This document shows, one piece after another, positions 30,637 through 40,318 of a stretch of 61,800 nucleotides of DNA. Location of the stretch: NCBI RefSeq assembly GCF_001428605.1, contig NZ_LMID01000003.1, positions 1-61,800 on the forward strand. Reading direction: 5' to 3'. The first letter of the stretch is position 1. Each line of letters starts with the position of its first letter. Source of the stretch: Sphingomonas sp. Root720 (GTDB lineage Bacteria; Pseudomonadota; Alphaproteobacteria; Sphingomonadales; Sphingomonadaceae). The notes under the pieces were generated by a model. It was given only the letters and a program-made list of their open reading frames with translations. It was not told where the DNA came from and made no database searches. Position numbers and translations under genes: made by a program.

Positions 30637-30693
30637 AGATATACCGCACGCGCCGTGTGATCGCCAAGCCCACCAGCGGCCGCATGAATGCCA

Positions 30694-30712
30694 CCAACCT
30701 TCGTTAGGTGAC
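30694..30712 (+). promoter_or_regulatory. Repeated operator candidate, copy 2
   Basis: This is an identical 19-bp copy of 26990-27008 (CCAACCTTCGTTAGGTGAC), in the 190-bp gap before the TonB receptor gene. It suggests that a second promoter of the same regulon starts here. Confidence 0.6.
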
Positions 30713-30746
30713 GTCAGATTATGGAGCGGGCAACAGGATAAGGAGA

Positions 30747-30848
30747 ATGGATCAGACGATGACTGATCGCTCACTGCGGACACAAAGCGGCGACGACGAT
30801 CGCCGAATAACGGGGAGGATAGGGGTATGGATTACTCGGCAGCGATAG
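30747..30848 (+). CDS. Possible 33-residue leader peptide
   Basis: A short frame starts with ATG behind AAGGAGA and ends with TAG 20 bp inside the TonB receptor gene. It has a better ribosome-binding site than many real genes here. It may couple translation to the receptor start (30827), or be chance. The peptide (MDQTMTDRSLRTQSGDDDRR...) shows no motif. Confidence 0.25.
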   Translation: MDQTMTDRSLRTQSGDDDRRITGRIGVWITRQR

Positions 30849-33256
30849 GGACGTTCGTGTCGGGCATGGCGAAGGCCCGGCATCTGACATTGCTGCTCGC
30901 CGTCGCGGGCGGCGCGCTCACCACCTCCGAAGCCGCCGCACAGACCACCGCGCAGCCCGAGAGTGCGCCCCCGGCAGACCAGAGCGCCGCGCCAGCGGCG
31001 CCCGTGAAGAAAAAAGGATCCGTTACCGACGAAGGGTCGGTTTTCCGGGACATAATCGTGACCGCGCAGAAGCGCAGCGAAAATATCCAGAAGGTAGGCA
31101 TCTCTATTACCGCCTTCAGCGGCAGCCAGATGCGCCAGCTGGGCCTCCGTAACGCGATCGACATCGCCAAGGTCACTCCGGCCGTCAGCATTTATCAAAT
31201 TCACCCGTCGGTTACGAGCATCAACATCCGGGGCGTCTCGCAGAACTACTTCGCCGACCATCTGGAGGCGCCGATCGCGGTCTATCAGGACGATGCCTAT
31301 CTCGGCTCGACCAGTTCGGTCGGCGTGCGGACCTACGACGTCGACCGCGTCGAGGTGCTTCGCGGCCCGCAAGGCACACTGTTCGGACGCAACGCAACTG
31401 GCGGCCTGATCCATTTCGTCTCCAAGGGTCCAACGGACAAGTTCGATGCTTATGAGGAAGTCACGGCCGGCGGTTACGAATATGGCCACGGCTTCATCGA
31501 GACCGAAGGGGCCGTAGGCGGCCCGCTCTCGGATAACGTCACGGCCCGGCTCTCCTTCGCGACGACCAACGACCAGGGGCCTTGGCACAATTCCGTCGGG
31601 CCAGCCCCTGGCAACAACAATGAATACGACGCCCGCCTACAGCTGCGGTGGGAAATCGATCCCGCCACAAGGCTGGATTTGAACGGTTCGATCTCGCTCA
31701 ACCGCAACATGCGCGGCGCTGCCTATACTACGCGCGCGGTGCAGCCCGACGCCCACGGGCTCGGTACCGCGCTCGCTCCTGACGAATACGGTACATACGT
31801 CAATTTCGCCTCGCCTACCTTCGCGCCCATTCAATCGCCCTGCGAGGGATGCGACCTGACCGGGTATCGCCAGGGATCCAATCCATTCAAGCTGCAAGAG
31901 GACGATCCCGGAAGCTTCCGGCGTACCATCTATTCAGGAACGGCCAAGCTAACGCACGACTTCGGGCGAATAAACTTCGTGTCCGTTTCCAACTACCAGC
32001 ATATATCGAAGAGTTTTTCCATCGACACCGACGGCGGCCCTTCGGTCCTGTTCGATTATGGTACGCAGATGAAGTATCGGCAGTTCTCGGAGGAAGCTCG
32101 CGTATCGGGCACTTCCGACAAGCTGAAGTGGGTCGCCGGATTCTTCTATCTCAATATGAAGGGCCGTTACGGCGTCGATGGTCTGTTCGATCTCGGCCCA
32201 TATATCGGCCTGACCTGCACCGCACCCGCCTGTTATGGCGGCTCGCCCGTAACCGACTCGTTGCGCGCCAGCTACGAACTGAACGTGAAGAGTTGGTCCG
32301 GCTTCGCTCAGGGAGACTATTATCTGACGCCCGATTTCTATGTCACGGGCGGACTTCGCTACACCGACGACCAGAAGACATTCGATTACCGCTTCCATGA
32401 TTCGTTGGGATTTCAGGCGGTCCTGACGGGTGGCTCCCCGACCGTCGACTATAATCCTGCTACCGATCCAAGCGCTGACCGAAGCTTCAAGAACATTTCT
32501 GCTAAAGCTCAGGTAAACTGGACGCCGAGCAGCAATCTCCTAGTTTATCTGGGTTATTCCCGTGCCAATAAAGGTGGCAACTGGAGTGCTCCGATTTTTC
32601 CTCCGGTCGTTACCTCGGCACTCCCTCACAAGCAGGAGGTCCTCACCTCCATCGAAGGTGGTGAAAAGCTTCGAATGCTCAATGGTGCCTTAACTCTGAA
32701 TAGCTCGGTCTATTATTACTATTACAAGAATTACCAAGCTTTTGCGATGCAGAATCTTGTACAGACGATCTTTAACGTCAATGCGCGCGCCTACGGCGGC
32801 GAGGTAGAGCTCCGTGCAAATCCGCTCCTAGGCTTGGATCTGGGGCTGTCGACCGCGTTCATCCACAACACGGTCTACGATACGCCATTGCCAGACGGCA
32901 CGTTCGCGGATCGTAAGCTACCAAACGCGCCGAAAATCTCGCTCAATGGTTTGCTGCGCTATTCTTTCGACGCGCTCGGCGGCAAGCTCGCCGCACAGGC
33001 CAATGCACAATATTTTGGCGCGCATTACATGACCGTCCTCAATGAGCCCACCAACCACGAGAACGGGTATGTGACTGTCGACCTCCGGCTGGAATATACT
33101 AGTCCCGATGCTCACTGGTCGGCTGCCGGCTTCGTCCGCAATGCGAACAATGCCCGCTACCGCATCTACGGGCTCGACGTCTCATCGCTCAGCTATGCCG
33201 CGGGCGTCTACGCGCCGCCCCGCACCTACGGCATGACCCTCGGCTGGAAGTATTGA
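30827..33256 (+). CDS. TonB-dependent outer-membrane receptor
   Basis: The 809-residue protein has an N-terminal signal region (TLLLAVAGGALTTSEAAAQ), then a plug domain starting DIIVTAQKRSENIQKVGISI, including RGPQGTLFGRNATGGLIHFV. A beta-barrel follows, ending in a C-terminal aromatic residue (MTLGWKY), the usual Bam signal. Sphingomonads use such receptors to take up aromatic and other hydrophobic carbon sources, including lignin-derived aromatics. GGAGG precedes the ATG. Its stop overlaps the P450 start, so it heads the long operon to 42003. The plug sequence is of the general catabolic type rather than a siderophore type, but the ligand cannot be read. Confidence 0.92.
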   Translation: MDYSAAIGTFVSGMAKARHLTLLLAVAGGALTTSEAAAQTTAQPESAPPADQSAAPAAPVKKKGSVTDEGSVFRDIIVTAQKRSENIQKVGISITAFSGSQMRQLGLRNAIDIAKVTPAVSIYQIHPSVTSINIRGVSQNYFADHLEAPIAVYQDDAYLGSTSSVGVRTYDVDRVEVLRGPQGTLFGRNATGGLIHFVSKGPTDKFDAYEEVTAGGYEYGHGFIETEGAVGGPLSDNVTARLSFATTNDQGPWHNSVGPAPGNNNEYDARLQLRWEIDPATRLDLNGSISLNRNMRGAAYTTRAVQPDAHGLGTALAPDEYGTYVNFASPTFAPIQSPCEGCDLTGYRQGSNPFKLQEDDPGSFRRTIYSGTAKLTHDFGRINFVSVSNYQHISKSFSIDTDGGPSVLFDYGTQMKYRQFSEEARVSGTSDKLKWVAGFFYLNMKGRYGVDGLFDLGPYIGLTCTAPACYGGSPVTDSLRASYELNVKSWSGFAQGDYYLTPDFYVTGGLRYTDDQKTFDYRFHDSLGFQAVLTGGSPTVDYNPATDPSADRSFKNISAKAQVNWTPSSNLLVYLGYSRANKGGNWSAPIFPPVVTSALPHKQEVLTSIEGGEKLRMLNGALTLNSSVYYYYYKNYQAFAMQNLVQTIFNVNARAYGGEVELRANPLLGLDLGLSTAFIHNTVYDTPLPDGTFADRKLPNAPKISLNGLLRYSFDALGGKLAAQANAQYFGAHYMTVLNEPTNHENGYVTVDLRLEYTSPDAHWSAAGFVRNANNARYRIYGLDVSSLSYAAGVYAPPRTYGMTLGWKY

Positions 33257-34509
33257 TGATCCAGCGAAGCTCCACCCGAGCCCTGCGCGCTTCTGAGAGG
33301 TCCGGCATGTCGCCCTTACCGTCCGCCGGCGTCGCGGCCACGGACATCGATCCGTTCGAAGATTCCGTTCTACTCGAGCCATACGACGTCTATCGCAGCT
33401 GGCGTGACGCCGGCCCCGCCGTCTGGTCGACCCGCCACCAGCTATGGATCCTCGCGCGGTTCGACGAGGTGAAGGAGGCGCTGCTCGATCACGAGACTTA
33501 TCGTTCGGGCAAAGGCGTCGGTCTCTATCCCGCGGCGAACAGCGCCCTCGAGGGGACTGTGCTGGCGAGCGATCCGCCGTATCATACGCGTCTTCGGCGG
33601 GTGCTGGCGGAGCGGATGTCCCCGCGCGGGCTGAGGGCGTTGCAGGACGATGTCGAGGCGTCTGCCGCGTCACTCGTCGACAGCCTGATCGAGGAGAGAA
33701 CCTTCGATGCCGTGCCGGCGCTGGCGCAGAAGTTTCCGCTGACCGTCGTGGCCAAGCTCATCGGCCTGCCGGACGGTGACCAGGGGCAGCTGCTCGAATG
33801 GGCCGATTGCGGTTTCAACACCTTCGGCCCCGGCAACGAGCGCACCGTCAGATCGATGGTCAAGTTCGGGGAGATGTTCGAATATATCGCAACCCTGGAT
33901 GCCGATCCCGGAAAGCTGCGGCCGGGCAGCATGGGCCGCGAGATCTATGAGGCCGCGGAGCGCGGTGAGATACGTTTCGATCAGTGCGGACGGCTGATGG
34001 CGGCGTACCTCATGGCCGGTCTCGACACGACGATCTCCTCGATCACCAATGCCGTCCATCTCTTCGGGACATTTCCCGATCAGTGGGATGTGGTGCGAGC
34101 CGATCCCGCTCGCATACCCCATGCCTACAACGAGATTCTGCGGATCGAATCGCCTGTCCAGGCCTTTCGGCGGACCCTCGCCAGAGATGTTCGTCTCGGC
34201 GATGTCCTGATGCGCGAGGGCGACGCGGTCCTGCTCCTTTATGGCTCCGCGAACCGCGACGAGCGCCATTGGGACGAGCCCGATCGCTTCGACGTGCGCC
34301 GCCGCGCCGGCGATCATCTCGCGCTGGGCTTCGGTATCCACAACTGCGCCGGCCAGGGCTTGGCCCGGCTGGAGGCCCACGCGCTGATCGCCGCGCTGGC
34401 GGGCAAGGTCGCGCGGTTCGACGTCGGAACGCCGCATCGCCACTTGAACAACGTCATCCGCAGCATCGAAAGCCTGCCGTTGAGCCTGGTAGCGGAGAGA
34501 TCGAGATGA
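33256..34509 (+). CDS. Cytochrome P450 monooxygenase
   Basis: The 417-residue soluble bacterial P450 has the I-helix oxygen-activation motif AGLDTT (254-259), the K-helix ExxR in EILR (293-296), and the heme loop FGIHNCAGQGLAR with Cys364 as the iron ligand. It would hydroxylate or dealkylate a substrate taken up by the adjacent receptor. No ferredoxin or ferredoxin reductase is encoded nearby, so it must borrow redox partners. The ATG overlaps the receptor stop codon (TGATG), and the stop overlaps the next start (ATGA). Confidence 0.92.
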   Translation: MIQRSSTRALRASERSGMSPLPSAGVAATDIDPFEDSVLLEPYDVYRSWRDAGPAVWSTRHQLWILARFDEVKEALLDHETYRSGKGVGLYPAANSALEGTVLASDPPYHTRLRRVLAERMSPRGLRALQDDVEASAASLVDSLIEERTFDAVPALAQKFPLTVVAKLIGLPDGDQGQLLEWADCGFNTFGPGNERTVRSMVKFGEMFEYIATLDADPGKLRPGSMGREIYEAAERGEIRFDQCGRLMAAYLMAGLDTTISSITNAVHLFGTFPDQWDVVRADPARIPHAYNEILRIESPVQAFRRTLARDVRLGDVLMREGDAVLLLYGSANRDERHWDEPDRFDVRRRAGDHLALGFGIHNCAGQGLARLEAHALIAALAGKVARFDVGTPHRHLNNVIRSIESLPLSLVAERSR

Positions 34510-35735
34510 CCGAGGCGCCGAAGGTATTGCTGGTCGTCACGCAGGACACCAAACAGTTGGAAAGCCGGTTCCTGCGCGAATGCCTCGAGAACGGCGGATG
34601 CGAGGTCATCCATCTCGATCCCAGTGTACGCGCGAACCTCGGCGGCGCCGAGATCGGACCCGATGAGATCGCCGGCGCGGCCGGAACGACGATGGCGGAT
34701 GTCCGTGCGATCGGCCATGAAGGCAAGATCCAGGAAGTGATGATCGCCGGCGCGACGAAGCTCGCGCTCGATCTACACGCCCGCGTCGGCTTGTCGGGCG
34801 TTCTGTCGATCGGCGGCTCGATGGGGACCACGTTCGGCACAGCGATCATGCGCGCCTTTCCCTATGGCGTGCCCAAGCTGATGATCTCCACGCTCGCCTC
34901 CGGATTTACTGCGCCCTTCGTCGGGCTCAAGGACATCGCGATGCTGAATGCGGTGTGCGATGTTTCCGGTATCAACAGCATCACTCGTGAAGTATACCGC
35001 AACGGAGCCTTCGGCCTGGCCGGGATGGCGCGAGCCTATGCTCCCGCCGCGGCCGACACCCGGCCGCTCGTTCTCGTCAGCGCGCTCGGCACTACCGAAG
35101 GCGCCGCGCGGGGGGTACGCGAGGGTCTCGAGGCCATTGGCTACGAAGTTATGGTGTTCCACACCACCGGCAATGGCGGGATGACGATGGATGCGCTCGC
35201 GGCGGAGCGCGACGTGGCGGCGGTGGTTGACATCTCGCTCGTCGAGGTCAACGACTTTCTCAACGGCGGGATCTGTAGCGCGGGACCGGAGCGCGCTACG
35301 GCGGGGTTGAAGCGCGGCATTCCGACGGTCATGGCGCCGGGCAACGTCGATTTCTACATCATGCCCTCGCCGATGGCCGTCGGCGAACGTCCTTTCGAGG
35401 GCCGCCGCTTCCATATCCATAACGCCGCGCTCACCGCGGTCAGGACGACCGAGGACGATCTAAAACGCCTGGCGGACCATCTCGCGGGAATACTGCGTGA
35501 GGCCCGCGGGCCGGTGCGCTTCTTGATCCCGCTGGACGGCTTCTCGAGCCACGATAGCCCCGCCGGACATATCCATGCGCCCGAGCTGCCGCCGAAGTTC
35601 GCGGGCTATTGCCGGAAAGTGATGCCGGCCAACGTCGAGCTGCGGACGCTCGATACGCACATCAACGATCCCGCATTCGGCGCTGCGGTGGTCGCCGCAG
35701 TGCGCGATCTCACGCGGGGCAAATCGATCGCATGA
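34506..35735 (+). CDS. UPF0261 / Tm-1-like ATP-binding domain protein
   Basis: The 409-residue member of the UPF0261 family is related to the N-terminal ATP-binding domain of the plant Tm-1 protein. Characteristic segments are GLSGVLSIGGSMGTTFGTAI, then FPYGVPKLMISTLASG, VVDISLVEVNDFLNGGI and SSHDSPAGHIHAPE. Its reaction is not established. It is translationally coupled on both sides (ATGA overlaps) to the P450 and to the BCCP gene, so it belongs to the carboxylation unit. Since related ketone-carboxylation pathways need an ATP-dependent activation step and no other kinase is seen, a kinase role is a testable guess. Confidence 0.85.
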   Translation: MTEAPKVLLVVTQDTKQLESRFLRECLENGGCEVIHLDPSVRANLGGAEIGPDEIAGAAGTTMADVRAIGHEGKIQEVMIAGATKLALDLHARVGLSGVLSIGGSMGTTFGTAIMRAFPYGVPKLMISTLASGFTAPFVGLKDIAMLNAVCDVSGINSITREVYRNGAFGLAGMARAYAPAAADTRPLVLVSALGTTEGAARGVREGLEAIGYEVMVFHTTGNGGMTMDALAAERDVAAVVDISLVEVNDFLNGGICSAGPERATAGLKRGIPTVMAPGNVDFYIMPSPMAVGERPFEGRRFHIHNAALTAVRTTEDDLKRLADHLAGILREARGPVRFLIPLDGFSSHDSPAGHIHAPELPPKFAGYCRKVMPANVELRTLDTHINDPAFGAAVVAAVRDLTRGKSIA

Positions 35736-36214
35736 GCGAGGATTTCCTCCTTCTTCCGGAAGACATCGCCGAGATCGTCGCACTGCTCGACGGCAGCGGC
35801 TATGAACGGCTCGACGTACGCACCGCGCGCTTCTCGCTCCGCCTCGCACGCGCCGGCACGAGCTGGTCCCAGGTGTGGGAGCACCTGGCGGCCGATGAGC
35901 CGCTGGAGGGCGGCGGCGTACCGCCCGTGACGGCGCCGGACGGCAGCGACCGAGCGGCCGAGGCCGAGGGCATTGTCGCGGTCCGCCCGCCGCTTCCCGG
36001 CACCTTCTACCATGCGCCGAAACCGGGTGCGCCGCCCTTCATCGCGATTGGCGACGCGGTGAACCCGGACATGGTGGTCGGTATCATCGAGACGATGAAG
36101 GTGATGAACAGCGTCGCCGCGGGCGTGGCGGGCGAGGTCGTCGAGATCGTCGCGGCGGACGGCGCGATGGTGGATGCGGAAGACGTGCTGATCCGGATCA
36201 GGGCGGGCGGATGA
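35732..36214 (+). CDS. Biotin carboxyl carrier protein
   Basis: The 160-residue protein has a C-terminal biotinyl/lipoyl domain. The biotin attachment site is IIETMKVMN with Lys123. The upstream linker is rich in Pro and Gly, and the PPLPGTFYHAPKPGAPPF segment is the usual entry to the domain, including the thumb-like insertion seen in AccB. The N-terminal 60 residues resemble AccB. It carries carboxybiotin between the biotin carboxylase and the carboxyltransferase encoded next. The context argues for a dedicated catabolic carboxylase rather than fatty-acid synthesis. Confidence 0.92.
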   Translation: MSEDFLLLPEDIAEIVALLDGSGYERLDVRTARFSLRLARAGTSWSQVWEHLAADEPLEGGGVPPVTAPDGSDRAAEAEGIVAVRPPLPGTFYHAPKPGAPPFIAIGDAVNPDMVVGIIETMKVMNSVAAGVAGEVVEIVAADGAMVDAEDVLIRIRAGG

Positions 36215-36221
36215 CACTGCC

Positions 36222-37551
<1,330 letters not shown>

Positions 37552-37559
<8 letters not shown>

Positions 37560-39027
37560 GATCGATCTCGTCGACGTGTCGATCCGCGACGGAAACCAGA
37601 GCCTGTGGGGCGCGACCGGTCTCGCCACGCGCCAGATGCTCGAGATCGCGGGCAAGCTCGATCGGGTGGGCTTCCGCGCGATCGATTTCACCTCCTCGAG
37701 CCATATGGCCGTCGCGGTGCGCTATTTCCGCGACAATCCGTGGGAGCGAATTCGCCGCATGCGCGCCGCAATGCCGCGTACGCCGCTCCAGTTCATCACC
37801 ACCGGCCTCCGCTTCATCGCCTGGGAGCAGGCCGATCCCGATTTCATGCGGATTGTCTACCGGCGGCTGCAAGCCTGCGGCATCCGCCGCTTCATTCTAC
37901 TCGAGCCGACGCACGACGCCGCGGCGGTGATCGAAGCGGCGCGGATCGTGAAGCAGGAGGGTGGGGCCGAGACGATGGCCGCGCTCACCTTTACCCTCTC
38001 CGACGTGCACGACGACGCCTTCTATGCCGGCTTTGCCGCGAAGCTCGCGGGCAACCCGGACATCGACCTGTTTTACGTCAAGGACCCGTCGGGGCTGCTC
38101 TCGCCGGAGCGCGCGGGCACCCTGATCCCCGCGATCCGTGCGGCGATCGGGCGCAAGCGGCTCGAGGTGCACCTGCACTGCACCATCGGACTGGGTCCAC
38201 GCGCGAGCCTCGCCGCGGTGGAGGCAGGCGCGGAGGCCGTCCACGTCGGCATCGGCCCGCTCGGCAACGGCACCTCTCTGCCGGAGGCGGAGCGCATGAT
38301 CGCCAACCTGCGCGAGGCCGGGCATTTGCCCAAGGTTGACGCCGCTGCGCTGGCATCGGTGGCGCATTACTGGCGGCGGCTCGCCACCGCCGAGGGGCTG
38401 CCCTCGGGCAGACCTCAGGAGTTCGACGCAAGCTTCCTGCGGCACCAGATCGCCGGCGGGGTGATGACGACGATGCTGCGCCAGCTGACGGAAGTGAAGC
38501 TCGAGCACAGGCTGGCCGACGTGATCGCCGAGACCGAGCAGGTGCGCGCCGAGTTCGGCCAGCCGATCATGGTCACGCCCTTCCCGCAGATGGTGTGCAG
38601 CCAGGCGCTGTTCAACGTCGTCGCAGGCCGGCGCTATGCCCAGGTTTCCGATCAGGTCATCCGCTATGTGATGGGTAGATTCGGCCGCCCAACTCGACCG
38701 GTGGACGCCGCGGTCGAAGCCGCGATTCTCGATCGTCCGCGCGCGAGAGAGATCGAACGCGAGCCGGCGGTGTTGGCGCTCGCGGAAATGCGAGCCCGCT
38801 TCCCGGGCGCAATGCCCGAGGAGGAATTCCTACTCCGCGCAGTTATGCCCAGCGACCAGGTCGACGCGATGCTCGCCGCCGGTCCGGCAAAGGCGCGCTA
38901 CTCGCCGGATGCGGCGCCCATCGTGGCGTTGCTACGCCAGCTCGCGGCGCGGCCGGCGGCGCGCGACCTCGTGGTCGAAAGGCCCGGTCTCCGGCTGGCG
39001 CTCCACGCGGGAGGCGCCGTTGGCTAA
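37552..39027 (+). CDS. Carboxyltransferase of pyruvate-carboxylase type
   Basis: The 491-residue HMGL-like TIM-barrel protein is of the class found in pyruvate carboxylase CT domains, oxaloacetate decarboxylase alpha and transcarboxylase 5S. The metal-site motif SIRDGNQSLWGATGLATRQM, the carboxylated-lysine motif YVKDPSGLLSP and the metal histidines in VHLHCTIGLGP are all intact. It moves CO2 from biotin to an enolisable carbonyl substrate. No biotin domain is fused; the separate BCCP serves it. GTG at 37552 overlaps the biotin carboxylase stop. By analogy with Acv/Hpe systems the acceptor may be an aryl methyl ketone or its phosphate. Confidence 0.88.
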
Positions 39028-39883
39028 CATCGATGCGGCGATCGCGCAGCGCATCCGCGAGGTGCGCGGGATGGTAATCGACATGGACGGTACGCTGGTG
39101 CTGGGCGACGCGGCGAGCGGCGGCCACATGGCCCTGCCGGGCGCCGCGGCGCTGCTGGTCGCGCTCAAGCGGCGCGGCATTCCATTCCGCGTCTTCACCA
39201 ACGGAACCGCCAAGCCACCGGCGGCTTATGCGGCGAGCCTGCGAGCGGCCGGGCTCGACGTGACCGACGCCGAGCTGATGACCCCCGCGTCCTCGGCCGC
39301 CGCCTGGTTCCTCGCGCGCGGCATCAGGCGCGTGCGCGTCCTCGGGCGCGAAGGCGTCCAGCAGCCGCTGCGCGAAGCCGGACTCGACGTCGTGCAGCCC
39401 GGCGCGAAGGCCGAAGGCGTCGAAGCGGTATTCACCGGCTGGTATCGCGAGTTTACCTTTCCAGATCTCGAGGCGGCATGCCGTGATATATGGGCCGGAG
39501 CGCTGGCGACGACCGCGTCGAACGTTCCCTTCTTCGCGGCCCAGGGTGGCCGCGCAATCGGCGCGAGCTTTGCAATCAACGCGATGATTCGATCGCTGAC
39601 GGGCAAACGGGCGAAGGTCCTCGGCAAGCCTTCGCGAGCCGCGTTGCGCTGCGCCCTGACGCTGATGGGGCTGCCGATGGCGGCGGAGAAGGCGCTTGTC
39701 GTGATCGGCGACGATCCCGCGCTGGAGATGCGGATGGCGAACGCCGCCGGCGCGCTATCCATCGGTGTCACCAGCGGCCTCAACGATGCGGGCACTTTCA
39801 CTGCTTTGACGCCGGCCGATGCCGCGCACGTCGTGCTGCCCGGGTTACCGCCCTTGCTGGAGCTATTGTCTCGATGTTCGTGA
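39020..39883 (+). CDS. HAD-IIA phosphatase (NagD / nitrophenylphosphatase type)
   Basis: About 287 residues with all four HAD motifs: VIDMDGTLVLGD, VFTNGTAKPP, the lysine in LGKPSRAALR, and VVIGDDPALEMRMANAAGA. The cap insertion is of the C2 type. Members often hydrolyse aryl or sugar phosphates. It starts at TTG (39020) with GGGAGG at ideal distance and overlaps the carboxyltransferase stop; an internal ATG (39074) is less likely. In a ketone-carboxylation pathway it would remove the activating phosphate after carboxylation. Confidence 0.85.
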   Translation: MANIDAAIAQRIREVRGMVIDMDGTLVLGDAASGGHMALPGAAALLVALKRRGIPFRVFTNGTAKPPAAYAASLRAAGLDVTDAELMTPASSAAAWFLARGIRRVRVLGREGVQQPLREAGLDVVQPGAKAEGVEAVFTGWYREFTFPDLEAACRDIWAGALATTASNVPFFAAQGGRAIGASFAINAMIRSLTGKRAKVLGKPSRAALRCALTLMGLPMAAEKALVVIGDDPALEMRMANAAGALSIGVTSGLNDAGTFTALTPADAAHVVLPGLPPLLELLSRCS

Positions 39884-40317
39884 ACCGCAGAGCAGTGCAG
39901 ATCGAGTGGGGCGATTGCGACCCCGCCGGAATCGTCCATTATCCGCGTTACTTCGCGATGTTTGACGCCGCTACCGCGGCGCTGTTCGCCGCCGCGCTCG
40001 GTTATGGCAAGCTCGAGATGATCGGCAGGTTCGGGATCGTCGGCTTCCCGATGATCGATACGGGCGCGTGCTTTCTTGCGCCCAGCCGGTTCGGCGATCT
40101 GGTGACGATCGAGAGCAATGTCACCCGTTTCGGCCGCAGCAGCTTCGAGGTGGCGCATCGCCTCCTGCGCGGTGCCGCGATCGCCATCGAGGCGCACGAG
40201 AAGCGCGTCTGGGCCGGCCACGACGCCGGCGATCCCGCGCGGCTCAAAGGCCGACCTATTCCGCACGAAGTGATCGACGCGCTGTCGACCTTCGCACCCC
40301 CGTTGCAGGAGAGCTGA
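39874..40317 (+). CDS. 4-hydroxybenzoyl-CoA thioesterase-family protein
   Basis: The 147-residue hot-dog-fold thioesterase contains EWGDCDPAGIVHYPRYFAMF, which closely follows the active-site signature of 4-hydroxybenzoyl-CoA thioesterase of the Pseudomonas CBS3 type (catalytic Asp in DCDPAG). It should hydrolyse an aroyl-CoA to the free acid and CoA. Placed between the phosphatase and the beta-keto-acid cleavage gene, it could release 4-hydroxybenzoate for PobA. It overlaps the end of the HAD gene; the next gene starts one base after its stop. Confidence 0.9.
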   Translation: MFVNRRAVQIEWGDCDPAGIVHYPRYFAMFDAATAALFAAALGYGKLEMIGRFGIVGFPMIDTGACFLAPSRFGDLVTIESNVTRFGRSSFEVAHRLLRGAAIAIEAHEKRVWAGHDAGDPARLKGRPIPHEVIDALSTFAPPLQES

Positions 40318-40318
40318 A

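Noticed and set aside
29740-30783. 347-codon open frame on the minus strand
   Set aside because: Antisense to a clear SDR gene, with no motif; shadow frame.
33984-34505. Upstream extension of the UPF0261 frame to 583 codons
   Set aside because: It overlaps the P450 in another frame and is Arg-rich noise. The ATG at 34506 overlaps the P450 stop as expected.
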